A DNA stretch of 64,000 bases, taken from assembly GCA_019022495.1 (NCBI GenBank), contig JAFEKR010000069.1, positions 23,917-87,916 on the forward strand, given 5' to 3'. Below, piece by piece: positions 36,088 to 47,091 of the stretch (the first letter of the stretch is position 1; the number at the start of each line of letters is the position of its first letter). This DNA is from Epichloe hybrida. Taxonomy: Eukaryota > Ascomycota > Sordariomycetes > Hypocreales > Clavicipitaceae. The notes under the pieces are model-generated. The model did not search any database, was not told the DNA's origin, and worked only from the letters and a program-made list of their open reading frames with translations. The position numbers and the translations under genes are program-made.

Positions 36088-36840
36088 AGTATGTTATAGT
36101 ATGAGCTTCACGATGCCTCTTCTTGTGATGATTGTGATGAAGAATATGGGTAGAAAATATAAGAGACCTAAAGGGGAGCGCAAACAAGAGGTGGAAACAT
36201 GTATTCATCAAAACCAGGTCTCGGGAGTTGCAATGTGCTCAAATCGACGGCTGGCCATGGTCTGTCTGCATTGGGGAGCCATGGACACGATAGGAACGTA
36301 TTGAACGTATTGAACGTATGGCGACAAAATGAGGTTAGGGCCGGTGACTCGCACAATGATGCCGCGAACGGAGTGTCAGCGCGACATCGCGTCGGTAAGT
36401 GCTGACCAGGGCCAGGCCGGGACGACAACATAAGCACAGTCCAATGGGCAATTTGGAAACTTGGAACTTGACTGAGCAACTCACGATGATGAATCGCGGG
36501 CACACAATATGCGTCCAGACCCGCCAGAATCCACTCTCACGATCCCGTCCCTTGGCGGATTCCTTCGAGACCTGAAAATCGGACGAGAACTGCAGACCTA
36601 ACTAACTTCTTCGGGGAGGTCCAAAACGCCTCAGGAACAAAGCTCGACGCCATCAGACACGGACCGCCGTTGCTGACTTGGCTCCGTGGCAGATTTCGTC
36701 CGGTACATTCGAAGCATTCCAAGACTGGGAAAATGTCACGCCTGCCCTCTATACCAGCCAGCTTCTCTCGCTTCTCTCAGGTCTCTCTTTCGCCTTCCAC
36801 GCCAAGCCGTCTGCTGGATCCCTATTGAACCCGATCGAAC
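36088..36840. promoter_or_regulatory. Divergent NRPS / MFS promoter with three 9-bp direct repeats
   Basis: 753 bp between two outward-pointing start codons. At 36294-36320 there are three head-to-tail 9-mers: GAACGTATT, GAACGTATT and GAACGTATG. The spacing is exactly 9 bp with only the last base differing. They are candidate binding sites for a regulator shared by both genes. This is inferred from position and periodicity only. Confidence 0.55.
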
Positions 36841-38519
36841 ATGGCCCTGGGAAGTGCCAACGAAGAGAAAGGTACCGACCCTCCAGAGGGTGATGTCGTT
36901 GTAGATGTTCCTCTTGCTGTACCGGTTGCGGTTCCGACCAAGGCCCCAGATGGCATTCTAGTAGATGAGCCTCGCGAGGAAGCTGCGGACGATGTCGTGC
37001 CTCGGCATTCACTGCCTCAGAACTGGTCCAGTACGCGAAGATGGCTAATTGTTCTTGCCTTGTCCTTTACGTCGCTGATGGTGTACGTTTTTGTTGTTGG
37101 CCTTGCCGCATTGCGGTTGTGGTAGCAGCAAAGTATAAAAGTACAAGAGGAGGTCGAGCTGACGTTTGTACCAGGTCCATGTCTCTTGTCATTTGTGCGC
37201 CGTCGAGTACCGCCATTGCGCACGAGTTCAACAGCAAAAATAGCTTCCTGTTAGTCTTTTACATCACTGCGCCGAATCTCGGTCAAGTATTCTCTTCGCT
37301 CTACATCAGCCCTTTATCGGAGCGCTACGGACGAGCCCCCGTGTACCATGGCTTCAACTTTCTCTTCCTCCTCTTCACCCTGGCGACCGGCTTCAGCACC
37401 AGTTTAACCATGTTGATTGTCTTGAGAGCTCTGGCAGGTGCCACGATTGCACCAATATGCTTGAATCCAGCCATCACGGGGGACCTCTTCGCTGTCAAGA
37501 AACGAGGCTCCGCCATGTCGATTGCCAGCTTGATTCCCATTCTTGGAAGCGCTGTTGGGCCAACTGCCGGTGGTTATATCACGCAATATCTGGGCTGGCG
37601 CTGGACATTTTGGCTCATGGCCATTTTGAGCGCGGCCGTGCAGCCATTCTTGATGATTGTGCTGAAAGAAACTTATCTGCCTGTCATACATTGCAAGGCT
37701 GTTGGAAAGGCCAATGCAGGCACGGAAAAGGTTACTGAACCGCCAAAATACTTCAAGGGATGGAACTTGGCGACTTTGAAACTGCTTTCGCTGCTCATGA
37801 TACGCCCATTCACTATCTTGAGCAGCTCTCGGGTCGCCGTGCTGATGACGCTCTACCTTTCCATCCTCTACGCCTACCTTGCACTCCTGGCCGCAAACTT
37901 GGCCACCGTCTTCCAGGAAGCATATGGATTCTCCGAGAGTCGTTCCGGACTTGTCTACATGGCGACGAGTAAGTCTTCCTCATCTACCGGCCAGAGAAAC
38001 CACGCTCACCCAGATGGCACAGCGGCCGGGACAATCATTGGCACCATATACTGCATGTTCACACTGGACTTCTTCCTCGTCGCCGGCTTCTCTTTCTCGC
38101 GCAAGAACAAGGACCCAGATGCCCAACACCGCGCCGAGAACCGCCTCATTCCAATGATTCCCGCCATGGCCGCCTATCCGGCGGGATTGCTGTTGTACGG
38201 CTGGGCCCTGCAGAGACGGTGGCATTGGATTGTGCCGACGCTGTCGACCACCTTGTGCGGCTTCTCGCTCGCGAGCAGCACCACTCCCATCATGAACTAC
38301 ATCGTGGACGTCTTCAATGAGCGGGCAGCTTCCGCCATTGCCGCCGTGCTGCCCTTGCGCTACATTGCCGGCACGTTCTTGCCCGTGGCCGCACCTTACA
38401 TGGACCGCGCTTTGGGCTATGGCTGGTCCAACTCTCTCTTGGCCTTGATTTTGCTGGTGATGGTGCCGCCGACGTTTCAAGTCATCATTCGGCCGCAGAA
38501 AAAAGGCAAGGCAGGTTGA
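36841..38519 (+). CDS. Major facilitator superfamily transporter (DHA1-like drug/H+ antiporter)
   Basis: Probable plasma-membrane exporter for the NRPS product or a related compound. Exons 36841-37082, 37175-37968 and 38023-38519 give 510 residues. Intron 1 has GTACGT/CCAG and intron 2 is 54 bp (GTAAGT/ACAG); its length is a multiple of three, so it is hidden in an apparently continuous frame. A polar N-terminus of about 65 residues precedes about 12 hydrophobic helices. The MFS loop 2-3 motif is seen as SPLSERYGRAPVY, and LGWRWTFW and GPTAGGYI mark helices 5-6 of the DHA1 type. It is head-to-head with the NRPS, which supports cluster membership by position. Confidence 0.9.
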
Positions 38520-39437
38520 GGTTTCAATTTGAACATTTCCGTTTCTTCTGGAGAGCACATTTCCCGGTTGTAATGTCGAAAAGTACATGGCATCAATCAA
38601 GTACACGACCTAGACTAGATTACGGATAGAGTTCACAATGAAGGCTCGATTCACGAACTATGCCGTGATTCTGCGATTGAAACAAATCTCCCACATCTTT
38701 CCAGTAGTTTTTTGTCCTCTGCCACCCTTCCGCTGTTCTGCTCTGCTGTCTGCTACTTTCTCGTCGCAGACCTCCTCGTCAATGCAGGGACCGCGGCTGA
38801 CAGTCTACGGTGGCAAGACAGTCAGCACTACATGCAGCTACCAGAGCGAAGAATTACAACAAGAGCGGGTCTTTGACGTAAAGTGTAGCAGAGTATTCTC
38901 TCGTGAGGATATGCGAGACAAGAATGTGGCAAGTGCCTTGATTATTGACAAAATTTAGAGGCTCACGGTGGAGTTCATGCATGTAAGATATGTCGTCGCC
39001 GCGTGAGGCAGGAGGATACGACTGTGTGGCGCATCGAGCCATGGTAGAGATCGGAATAAACGTACTAATGTACCAGTGTGGACTGCAGCCTGATGATGGA
39101 TTGATCTCTTTCGCTCAGGAGAAAATAAGCGATGTGGGATATGAATAGGTTTACCGCGGCAAGTCCTTACGGATCCATCGCACCGACATTTGCGAGAGGG
39201 TCACCAAACATTGTCCGACTAGGACTTCTGCACATTTCTCTTCAACACTGTTCGTCAAGTTCATCTCGATCAAAAAACACAAACACTCTCATCACAGTAA
39301 TAGAGTACTCGATAGCCTAGTCGGCTCAAACAAGTCAGTCGGTTCCCTTCTCCCAAGACCTGTGCTTGCAGCGCGACAATTCACGCAAAGGATGCAAGAA
39401 ATACATCATCTAGCAACTCAGCTCACTGTAGTTAAAG

Positions 39438-39662
39438 ATGGATCTACCTCTCAAAGAGAAAAATGAGTTGAGCCCTTTGGCCCGGGCAATCGAGGTCTCT
39501 GACCAAAAGGATGGAAGAAGGCAGCCGTGGAAGGCTGCACTGGAGGCTGAGAAGAAAGCCAAAGAGGATGGCACATGGGACCAGATCGTCGACGTGTCCA
39601 AGAACTACCCGGATGTGAGCAGTGGGATTGACGATGGAAGCCTTCGGGCTTGTAACTTCTGA
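39438..39662 (+). CDS. Small hypothetical ORF, 74 residues
   Basis: Not recognised. The ATG has a good fungal context (AAAGATGG). The product is polar and charged with Lys/Glu-rich central sequence (ALEAEKKAKEDG) and no signal peptide or membrane segment. Codon use is plausible, but the frame is short and no splice partners were found. It may be real or chance. It sits between the transporter and the CmcJ-like gene. Confidence 0.25.
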   Translation: MDLPLKEKNELSPLARAIEVSDQKDGRRQPWKAALEAEKKAKEDGTWDQIVDVSKNYPDVSSGIDDGSLRACNF

Positions 39663-40144
39663 CTCTCATCTGTATTTGTGTGCTTGGATGTAATTGGCGG
39701 TCATCTCTCATAGTTTGAGTGCCGAGTATATATCACAACAATTGGGAGAATAAAAAACTTGACTAAAATTGCACATTTCCCTACTATATCGGCCAAGAAG
39801 TCCCTAACATACATCGCAGTGAAATTGTGAATCTAGGTACGTCCAGTCTTCAGTTTGACACCGTGCCAGGCACCAGCCGCCCAACCAATATCTCCTCTCC
39901 CGAACGACCCGTCGACAGTGCTAGATAATTCCGCTTCTCGCCCGGCCGTGACTAGTCAGTAAACAGTACCTGTGACATCCAATGCCAGCATATTCGCCAG
40001 TGATTCTGCTTGTTGGCCAGCATATAAGTTGACCCTGGCGCGAATGTGGGTGGCAATCCACCCCCCCCTAGCGGCGTCCAGCATATGTACTCGCCTTGAG
40101 CTGTTCTGGATATAAATATTCACATAATCATGGAAGCGAAAGTG

Positions 40145-40210
40145 GTAAAAAAAAAAAAAAAAAGTCTCACCATAAAGCCCCCCCCCCCCTTTTTTTTTCT
40201 TCTTTTTTTG
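40145..40210. repeat. Tandem homopolymers A17 / C12 / T9
   Basis: A long A-run, a short mixed spacer, then a C-run directly joined to T-runs. It lies 60-120 bp upstream of the CmcJ-like start codon. Run lengths are unreliable in most sequencing methods. Confidence 0.8.
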
Positions 40211-40268
40211 CTGTTATTGTTGTCTCTCCTATCGCATGTTCAGGTATAGCAACGATTTACCTCGCGAA

Positions 40269-41600
40269 ATGGATCAACACGTCAAGCTTTACTACCTAGG
40301 CGAATCTCCCGCCCTGGAGACTGAGAAGCCCTACCTCCTCAGCGCAGGTCTATTGAAGTCAGTCCCGCAGTGCAACTGGCGATACGAAGCTGGACCAGAG
40401 CAAGTCATCAAAGATGCTCGCGGGCACGAAGAGGAGTTCAACTACGTCGAGAACGGCTTTGCGTTCCGGCCATGGTCACCTTCCCCCATAGACTGGGAGA
40501 ACGAGACGCAGATCAGGGAAAAGTTTCTCGTTGAGGCACAGGAGTTTGTCCGCCGGGAACTCAACTTTGGTGACGACTCCCTGAAGCGATGCGAGGTTTT
40601 TGACTGGCGCGTAAGCTGTTTCCCCGAAAACATGCGGTACTATTCCGTGGCAGGCAAGCCGTAGATATGGAAAGAGCCTACTAGTGCTGATTTGTTGTTT
40701 GCGCAAACACAAGCTTCGAATATCGAGCTCCGCCGCGCAACTCACGAATCTGGACAAGGGCCACATGGCCAAGATCAGGCCCGCACAGGCAGTACACATC
40801 GGTATGTGTCGAATGAGCTGGCAAACTTGTTTCCCCGTCGCGAGATGAGAAAACCCACGAATGGATGATTGGAAGGAGTCTCCGACGCTAATGTACATGA
40901 CAAAAAGATCAAAGCCTGGCTGGTGCTTTCGACCGCCTCAAGCTCCATTACCCGAATGACGATATTCAGGACTTGACGGCGAAATACAGAGTGCAGATCA
41001 TCAAGTAAGCCGCCGCCGCCCCAAAAACCAGTCCCCGTAGCGCCCTTGCCAACGCCACACACGGCTATCAGGGGAAACGGTGTCATGTTTCCTCGTAACT
41101 GACCGTTCATCATCGAAATTTCCCAGCCTGTGGCGTCCCTTCCGAGGAACTGTCCAGCAGTGGCCGCTGGCGGTTTGCGATGGCCGAACGGTCGGACTCG
41201 ACAGCCTGGACGAGCTGGAGTATGTCAGCGAGGAGTTTGTGCGCCGCAGCTACTTGGCTAGGTGGAGCGACTCGTACCGCTTCCATTACTTGAGCAACAT
41301 GACGAGCGACGAGGTGGTCGTGTTCAAGATTTTTGACTCGGCGTTTCACGTGCCGCAGGGCTCCAAGACCCCGGGCTCACATGTCTGTAAGTTTTGGCAC
41401 TTTGATTCGCGGCCTTATTACCAACCAGGCATCCTTTTTTTTTTTTTTTTTTCAATATTTCAGGCCAACATGAACATGTGCTGACTTGGGTCCTCCTGTA
41501 AGTGGGATGCCCTCATGCAGCGTTCGAGTTGCCGTCCGTCACCTCGGCGCCGCCTCGCGAGAGTGTCGAAGTGCGCATGTTTGTCGTTTCAGAATATTAA
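40269..41600 (+). CDS. CmcJ/AsaB/NvfI-family oxygenase-like enzyme
   Basis: Family of small proteins near biosynthetic clusters, described as hydroxylase/desaturase or (NvfI) an Fe(II)-dependent oxygenase. Exons 40269-40610, 40714-40801, 40908-41004, 41127-41386 and 41503-41600 join in frame to 294 residues. Family segments in order: KLYYLGESPALETEKPY near the start; VFDWR with KIRPAQAVHIDQS (spanning exons 2-3, carrying the HxD-type pair); QIINLWRPFRGTVQQWPLAV; VVVFKIFDS; and GCPHAAFELPS with PPRESVEVRMFVV at the end. HxD plus the later PHA His resemble a 2-His-1-carboxylate iron site, which is an inference. An in-frame upstream ATG at 40236 would add 11 residues. It lies 1.75 kb from the transporter and 4.2 kb from the NRPS start, so it is a candidate tailoring enzyme. 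Confidence 0.88.
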
Positions 41601-42755
41601 ACTCAGGATCTGCAGTTGCCGTTGCCGTTGCCGTTGAATTTCGTTTTGTCTGTCAATGATAGCTTCAATTGGAAGCAATACTGTATAGGCTCTCATCGTG
41701 CTTCGTACCTTTTGTGAATAGTGGATTGTGAGCGCCCCATTGATTCAATTCGGCACATGCTTGTTGCAACACAAATTTCCCTACGGAACACTCCGTACGG
41801 ATCCGTATACGGATTCAAACCCCTTCCTGCGGCCCCCGACAAGAAACGCGGAACGTTGAGTACATATCTGCGGTAGCACCCACCGTACATAATATCTGTA
41901 TTCGAGACAAGCAAGATCCAGTCATTTGCCAGATCGGGCAGGTCTCGCAAGATAGGGACAAATCCGACAGGATCTAAGCCAAGACGGCAGACGCAACGCA
42001 AAATCCGCCCGCCGTCACGCCAATATCTGACATGCACCAAGCCACACCGCACCGCAGCTTGTGTCCCAATCCCAGCTCGCTTTGTGTATTTTTTTTCGCA
42101 GCTCCTGCAAACAAACTGCTAGCACAACTCGTGCGGCAACTTCCATCCTCTTCTTCAGCCCCCTTGATAAGGGGCTTGCGTGTCAATGGGTCCGACTCGG
42201 CCGACTTTGCCGTCCAAACCAAAGAAACCCTTTTTCGTACTCCTTGGCGTTGCCTTTGCAAGTCTTCTTGAGGCTCCGCTGATGTTGGCTTACTATCAGT
42301 TTAGCCGATGCTATGCTCCATCAAAACCCGTACTTGGGCGAAAACCCACGATATGCCTGGCATAGGTACGAGATTGGGAACTCTTGCGGCATACAGCCTG
42401 GAGATCCAGAACCTGTCATGTAGTTATGCTGTTATTCGTCGGTTCTCAGGTACTGCTCATGGTCCGACAGCTGAACCGTCGCCGTCATGGTGTCTAATGC
42501 TCGAGCCTCGAGGGATATATTGCCGCCGTTAGACGTCGCAGTGATCACAGCGTTGTGTTAAGTATTTTCGAAGACGGCATTCAATGACATGTCCAAATGT
42601 GACGTAGCGAGTGGCGTACATACAGGCATAACGATCATGGATTGATAATTAATTAGCCTGGAGCGATTGATCTTGGTAGTGGCTGGGACAGGAAGAAGTG
42701 CCTAAGGCTGCACCTTAAATCTGACCTGCCTCTTGCCCCGTCTTGAGTCACTAAA
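41601..42755. other. Intergenic, no gene seen
   Basis: 1.15 kb. Contains a short GCCGTT tandem at about 41613-41636 and a T-run at about 42089-42096. Several short frames on both strands lack recognisable homology. Confidence 0.45.
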
Positions 42756-43940
42756 ATGGCTGTCTGCACGAAAAACCGCCCGATACAAGACAGCATGTCC
42801 CACGGCCACGTCTTCGTAGCATCGGTATTCTTTGCCGCCACTCTATTCACCATCCTAACCTGTCTACCATTTCTACCCGCGACACCATGGCCCTCACGAG
42901 CAGCGGCCACGCAGGGCCCGTCCATCGACACAACCCCCGTGTCGTTCGGAAGAAACCGCCGTCCCAAGATGGACGACCTCACTCTCACCGCCAGCATCCC
43001 GCAAATATACCTGCCCACCACCCATAACGAGCGACGACTCATCGTCATAGGCGACATTCACGGCATGAACACAGAGCTAGGACACCTCCTGGGCGAAGCG
43101 CGTTACGACTCGTCCCATGATCACGTCGTCACGCTAGGCGACATGGTCAACAAGGGTCCCGACTCAAAAGGCGTCCTGGCAAGACTCATGACCATGAATG
43201 CCAGTGCCGTCCGGGGCAATCACGAACATCACCTTCTCCTGGCCCTTGAAGAGTACAATAGTCGTGCGGCGCCCAATCAGGACCACGACGATCCCCCCAG
43301 CGTTATCGAGACGCGCCCGCGGAACAAGAAGATTCTAAAAGTCGCCAAGACGTTGAGCCTCGAACAAGTCTCGTGGCTTTCCGGCCTGCCAGTCATACTA
43401 AAGGCGAAGTCGTTGCAGTTGTACTTTGTCCACGGCGGGTTAGTCCCTGGTGTGCGATTGCAACAGCAAGATCCATGGGCTGTAATGAACATGCGCTCGC
43501 TTGTGTATCCAAGCGAGGAACTTCGTCGGAACGCAGAGAGTGCATCAGACTCAAATTCGGATTCGGACTCGCTACTCGAAACCGAAAGAGATGCGGGTTC
43601 GGGCCAAGAGGAAGAAGATGAAGCAGATGACGGAGGTCATGACGATGTGGATGCCAGTAAAGTCGTTGCTATTCCCACCGACGACCACTCTGGCGAGGAG
43701 TGGACCAAAGCCTGGGACCGATACATGAAGCATCGTGCGAAATCAGCCCGCCGGACAGTCATGTACGGACATGACGCTCGGAGAGGGTTCACAGAGGGCA
43801 AACACACGGTTGGATTGGACACGGGCTGCGTGAGGGGCGGCTCTCTTACCGGTCTTATTGTCCGGTCGGACGCCAAACGTGGCTTTTCTTACACCAGGAT
43901 CCAAGTCCCGTGTAAGAATTTCTTGCGAAAGGACGATTAG
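42756..43940 (+). CDS. Ppn2-like metallophosphatase (putative vacuolar endopolyphosphatase)
   Basis: 394 residues, single exon. An N-terminal hydrophobic segment (about residues 18-40) looks like a signal anchor. The calcineurin-type metal-binding motifs appear in order: GDIHG (about 98), GDMVNKGPDS (about 127), RGNHEHH (about 149), and near the end MYGHDARRG and LDTGCVRGG. This set fits the PPP-like Ppn2 group, zinc-dependent polyphosphate endopolymerase-cleaving enzymes of the vacuole. A strongly acidic Ser/Asp/Glu insertion (about residues 262-303) lies before the last motifs. Family placement is by motif only. It is convergent with transaldolase across a repeat-bearing spacer. Confidence 0.82.
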   Translation: MAVCTKNRPIQDSMSHGHVFVASVFFAATLFTILTCLPFLPATPWPSRAAATQGPSIDTTPVSFGRNRRPKMDDLTLTASIPQIYLPTTHNERRLIVIGDIHGMNTELGHLLGEARYDSSHDHVVTLGDMVNKGPDSKGVLARLMTMNASAVRGNHEHHLLLALEEYNSRAAPNQDHDDPPSVIETRPRNKKILKVAKTLSLEQVSWLSGLPVILKAKSLQLYFVHGGLVPGVRLQQQDPWAVMNMRSLVYPSEELRRNAESASDSNSDSDSLLETERDAGSGQEEEDEADDGGHDDVDASKVVAIPTDDHSGEEWTKAWDRYMKHRAKSARRTVMYGHDARRGFTEGKHTVGLDTGCVRGGSLTGLIVRSDAKRGFSYTRIQVPCKNFLRKDD

Positions 43941-44559
43941 GCCTTGGGAGAGGAAGCTTGATGGACATACCCTCGTTAGTTGCTTTTTCAGTTTTTCTTG
44001 TTTCAGTAGAAGCGACAGAGGACTGGATGACCGTTTTGATACCTGATACCCCTTGGTTGTGATTACGACGTCTTCTTATTTTTATTTTTTTTGATACCGA
44101 CTTCATTTCTTTATGACGGCCAACCAACATGATAGATACTAGGTAGCACGTACTCTCGGCTTGACCGTCGAGTTGGTCTGGCAGGAACCTAGGATTTATA
44201 ATTCATGATTAGACAACTGCCATGCGCGAAAAGATCTTTCAGGGCACCAAAAACGTCTATAGACATGGGGACAGTGCACAACAAAGAGCAATGAATGTCA
44301 AGTGCATGTAATTTGATTAAGTATCTGTCAGTCTGGGCTCCATTTCAAAGCATCTCAACTTGGACAACACAAAAGGTAAGCCATCCCGGTATGTTTGTCT
44401 TAATAAAGTATCTTTGATCCCATGACAACATATTTCTTTGCCTGTTCAAAGTCCACCATCATTGGCAGCATCTTTGCTGCGCTCATGTTAGGAGCAACCA
44501 GGCAAGCTGCTACGTGACTTCGCAAGCCTTGCGATTAGAAACTGGGGGCACATGGCCTA

Positions 44560-44615
44560 ATAGAACCCCTTATATTAGAGAACAGCAGCTTTCGCATCTA
44601 GGTAGCTAGAATCAA
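44560..44615 (+). repeat. Dispersed direct repeat, left copy
   Basis: TAGAACCCCTTATATTAGAG followed by similar sequence resembles 47348-47398 (TAGAACCCCTATATTCGAG...) in the same orientation, about 70% over 50 bp by eye. The two copies lie outside the transaldolase gene on either side. Confidence 0.45.
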
Positions 44616-44672
44616 CAACTTGACCGGACACTCTCTGAACCCATTTCAAATCGTAACAAGTCCGATGCATTA

Positions 44673-45384
44673 GCCATTGTTACGGTGCAGCCCACGGGGC
44701 CATCGCGGATGTCAGCGCCCACACGTACGGGTTATAAGCCTGATCCCGTTGCGCTATGCAAAAGAATACGTATTAAACAAGTCATCTTTAACTTGTGCAG
44801 TTGACACCTATATTGCTAGGTCTAGGCAAAGCCTAGATGACAAAGGACCGTTGGTGTAAGAACCCAGAAGGTGTGCTGGAATTCCCGAATAGACCAAAAG
44901 ATCCGTCAATGCTAGCCGCTGCTAACGTTGTACCTTACATTTGATTATGAGGCCTGTTGTGGATTCATACACAGCACCTCACAGTTGGTAACGTCAATGG
45001 TTCAAGTTCAAACTGGCTACAAGCCAAAACTATTATCTAATAATATAAGGGTTCTAGGTCACGTATCAGTCACGTTCTAGGTTATCTTCTAGGGGAACGT
45101 GCCACTATCAGTTCTAACATGTAACACTTATAGCCTTAAAGCTTATTCATATACTAAGTTATGTTTTATATTACTCTAGGAGTTTATAACTGTGATGATC
45201 TAGGCTTTGCCTAGACCTAGCAATATGGGTGTCAATCGGACAAGGAAGGGATGACTTGTTTAATAATGCGTATTCTTTTGTGCTATGACTATGGCGCACT
45301 TGGATCGGGCACATGACCCGTACATGTGGGCGCTGACATCCGCGATGGCCTTGTGGGATGCACGGTAACAATTACTATAGTATT
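44673..45384. mobile_element. Fold-back / MITE-like element with about 170-190 bp inverted arms
   Basis: The left arm (44673-44838) and the reverse complement of the right arm (45198-45384) align along their whole length, roughly 80% by eye. Both contain GGCCATCGCGGATGTCAGCG, AAAGAATACG, TAAACAAGTCATC and a closing CTAGGTCTAGGCAAAGCCTAG. Most arm-to-arm differences are transitions, as expected after RIP. The roughly 360-bp centre is AT-rich and non-coding. No target-site duplication could be fixed. Confidence 0.7.
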
Positions 45385-45528
45385 TTTTTTAAATATTCGT
45401 CATCCTACTAGTTAGATTTTACTAGTAACGCTAATAAGTTTATAAATATACTACATTTGCTATAACAATGAGCGTAAAAAACAATTAAAAATCAATAACT
45501 CGATTATTCTGTCATTTTCAGTCCACAT

Positions 45529-47091
45529 CTAAGCAGAGAGCTTCTTCTTGAGGATATCCTTAAGGGTGACGGCATCGGCAGCAAACTTGCTAATGCCCTC
45601 ACGGAGCTTCTCGACAGCCATCTGGTCCTCGTTAAAGTCGAATCGGAAGGCGGGCTCGTCCTTGATGTACGTCTTGCGCTCAAGGTTGGCAGAAGCGGCC
45701 TTGGCGGCGTCGAGCTTCTTGGGGACAGCCTCGGAGGAGTTGTGGAGCTCCTCGAGTAGGTTGGGCTAATGTTGTTTTAGCTTTTTGCATTCTGAAACGG
45801 GCTTGAGGCAAGGGCAGCTTTCCTGTTTGGAAAACTTACAGAAATGGTGAGATAGTCACAGCCAGCGAGTTCAGTAATCTCGCCAATGTTGCGGAACGAA
45901 GCGCCCATGACAATGGTCTTGTAGCCAAACTTTTTGTAGTAGTCGAAGATTTTCTTGACTGATACAACACCAGGGTCCTCCTCTTTGCCGTACTCCTTCT
46001 TGTTGGCGGCCTTGAACCAATCAAGGATACGACCGACGAAGGGAGAGATGAGGTAGGCGTCGGCCTCGGCAGCACCAATGGCCTGAACCAAGGAGAACAT
46101 GAGAGTCAGGTTGCAATTGATGCCGTGGTCGCGCTGCAGGATCTCGGCAGCCTTGATACCCTCCCAGGTAGCGGCGATCTTGATTAGAACACGGTCCTTG
46201 GAGATGCCCTGCTCCTTGTACAGCTGCGCAAGAGTTAACAAACATGTGTGTGCTTCGCCTCCATTGTAAAAGTATGCGCAACAACTTACATCAATAATAT
46301 GCAGAGCCTTGTTGACAGACTCCTTGGTGTCGAAAGAGAAACGGGCATCGACCTCGGTGGAGACCTTGCCGGGAATGATCTTGAGAATCTCCTTGCCGAA
46401 TTCGACCAGGAGGCGGTCTAGTGCGTGGTCGACCTGAGACTCGACATCACCGCCCTTGCTCTTGCCATACTGAATGGCAACGTCCATCAACTTGGCATAC
46501 TCCTCCTTTTTGGAGGCGGCCAAGATGAGGGAAGGGTTGGTGGTGGCATCCTGGGGCTTGTACTTGCCAATGGCTAGATAACGATGTTAGCTCCGTCAGG
46601 ACTGTTTGAGGTTGCAGAGCATCGGGCGCCTGGGCGGATCGTTTTGTCGTTTCGCGCTCTCTGACAGGTAGCCAGTCCAAGAAAGCAGCAATAAGCCAGT
46701 CGATCGACAATGGGGATGTACTAACAGGCAAAGTCACCTATTAAACAGGTTAGCACCCAGTATAGCGCAAGATAGAGATGGCGGGATGCGGGCACTCACC
46801 AGAATCAGACACGACGACCTATACCACAGCGGAACAATCTCAAATGTCAGCTTCATCGTTCTTTGTTCAAAACAACTGGAATGATCAATCTGATCGGAAA
46901 ATTCCAGATTATTCGACCAATGCAAAACCAAAGCCGTGAACCAGACGTTCCATACTGATTCGTGATTTCGGCCTCATTGAAAGCTATGGCTTGGCAATGC
47001 GTTGCTTTGATGTCGTGATGAGGAGGGGCAATGGTGGGGTTCAACACTTACGGTGCCGGTGGCCTTGAGCTGATCGAGAGAAGTAGACATG
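45529..47091 (-). CDS. TAL1: Transaldolase
   Basis: Pentose-phosphate pathway enzyme moving a dihydroxyacetone unit from sedoheptulose-7-phosphate to glyceraldehyde-3-phosphate. Six exons: 47091-47053, 46818-46800 (19 nt), 46737-46726 (12 nt), 46573-46290, 46223-45840 and 45765-45529, joining to 324 residues, the usual family length. Joining the micro-exons restores TVVVSDSGDFASIGKY. Family motifs: DATTNPSLI, the active-site segment [15 protein letters not shown] with the Schiff-base Lys, [16 protein letters not shown] and [12 protein letters not shown]. Splice sites are canonical throughout (GTAAGT, GTGAGT, GTTAGT donors). It lies between two copies of a dispersed repeat. Confidence 0.95.

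Larger units (their letters stand above)
38520..40268. other. Gap between the transporter and the CmcJ-like gene
   Basis: 1.75 kb. Contains one small possible ORF (listed separately) and, just before the CmcJ-like start, a chain of homopolymers (A17, then C12, then T9 and further T-rich sequence, about 40145-40210). No other recognisable gene. Confidence 0.5.
43941..45528. other. AT-rich spacer with a fold-back repeat
   Basis: 1.6 kb between two convergent genes. Its right half is clearly more AT-rich than its surroundings (for example 45370-45510). It contains the inverted-repeat element and one copy of a dispersed about 50-bp repeat. Confidence 0.6.

Noticed and set aside
38638..38958. 106-residue + strand open frame between the transporter and CmcJ-like gene
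   Set aside because: No homology by eye, Cys/Ser/Phe-rich mixed composition, no splice partners; likely chance.
44980..45025. tRNA-like B-box (GGTTCAAGTTC) between the fold-back arms
   Set aside because: No acceptor, D or anticodon arm can be folded around it.
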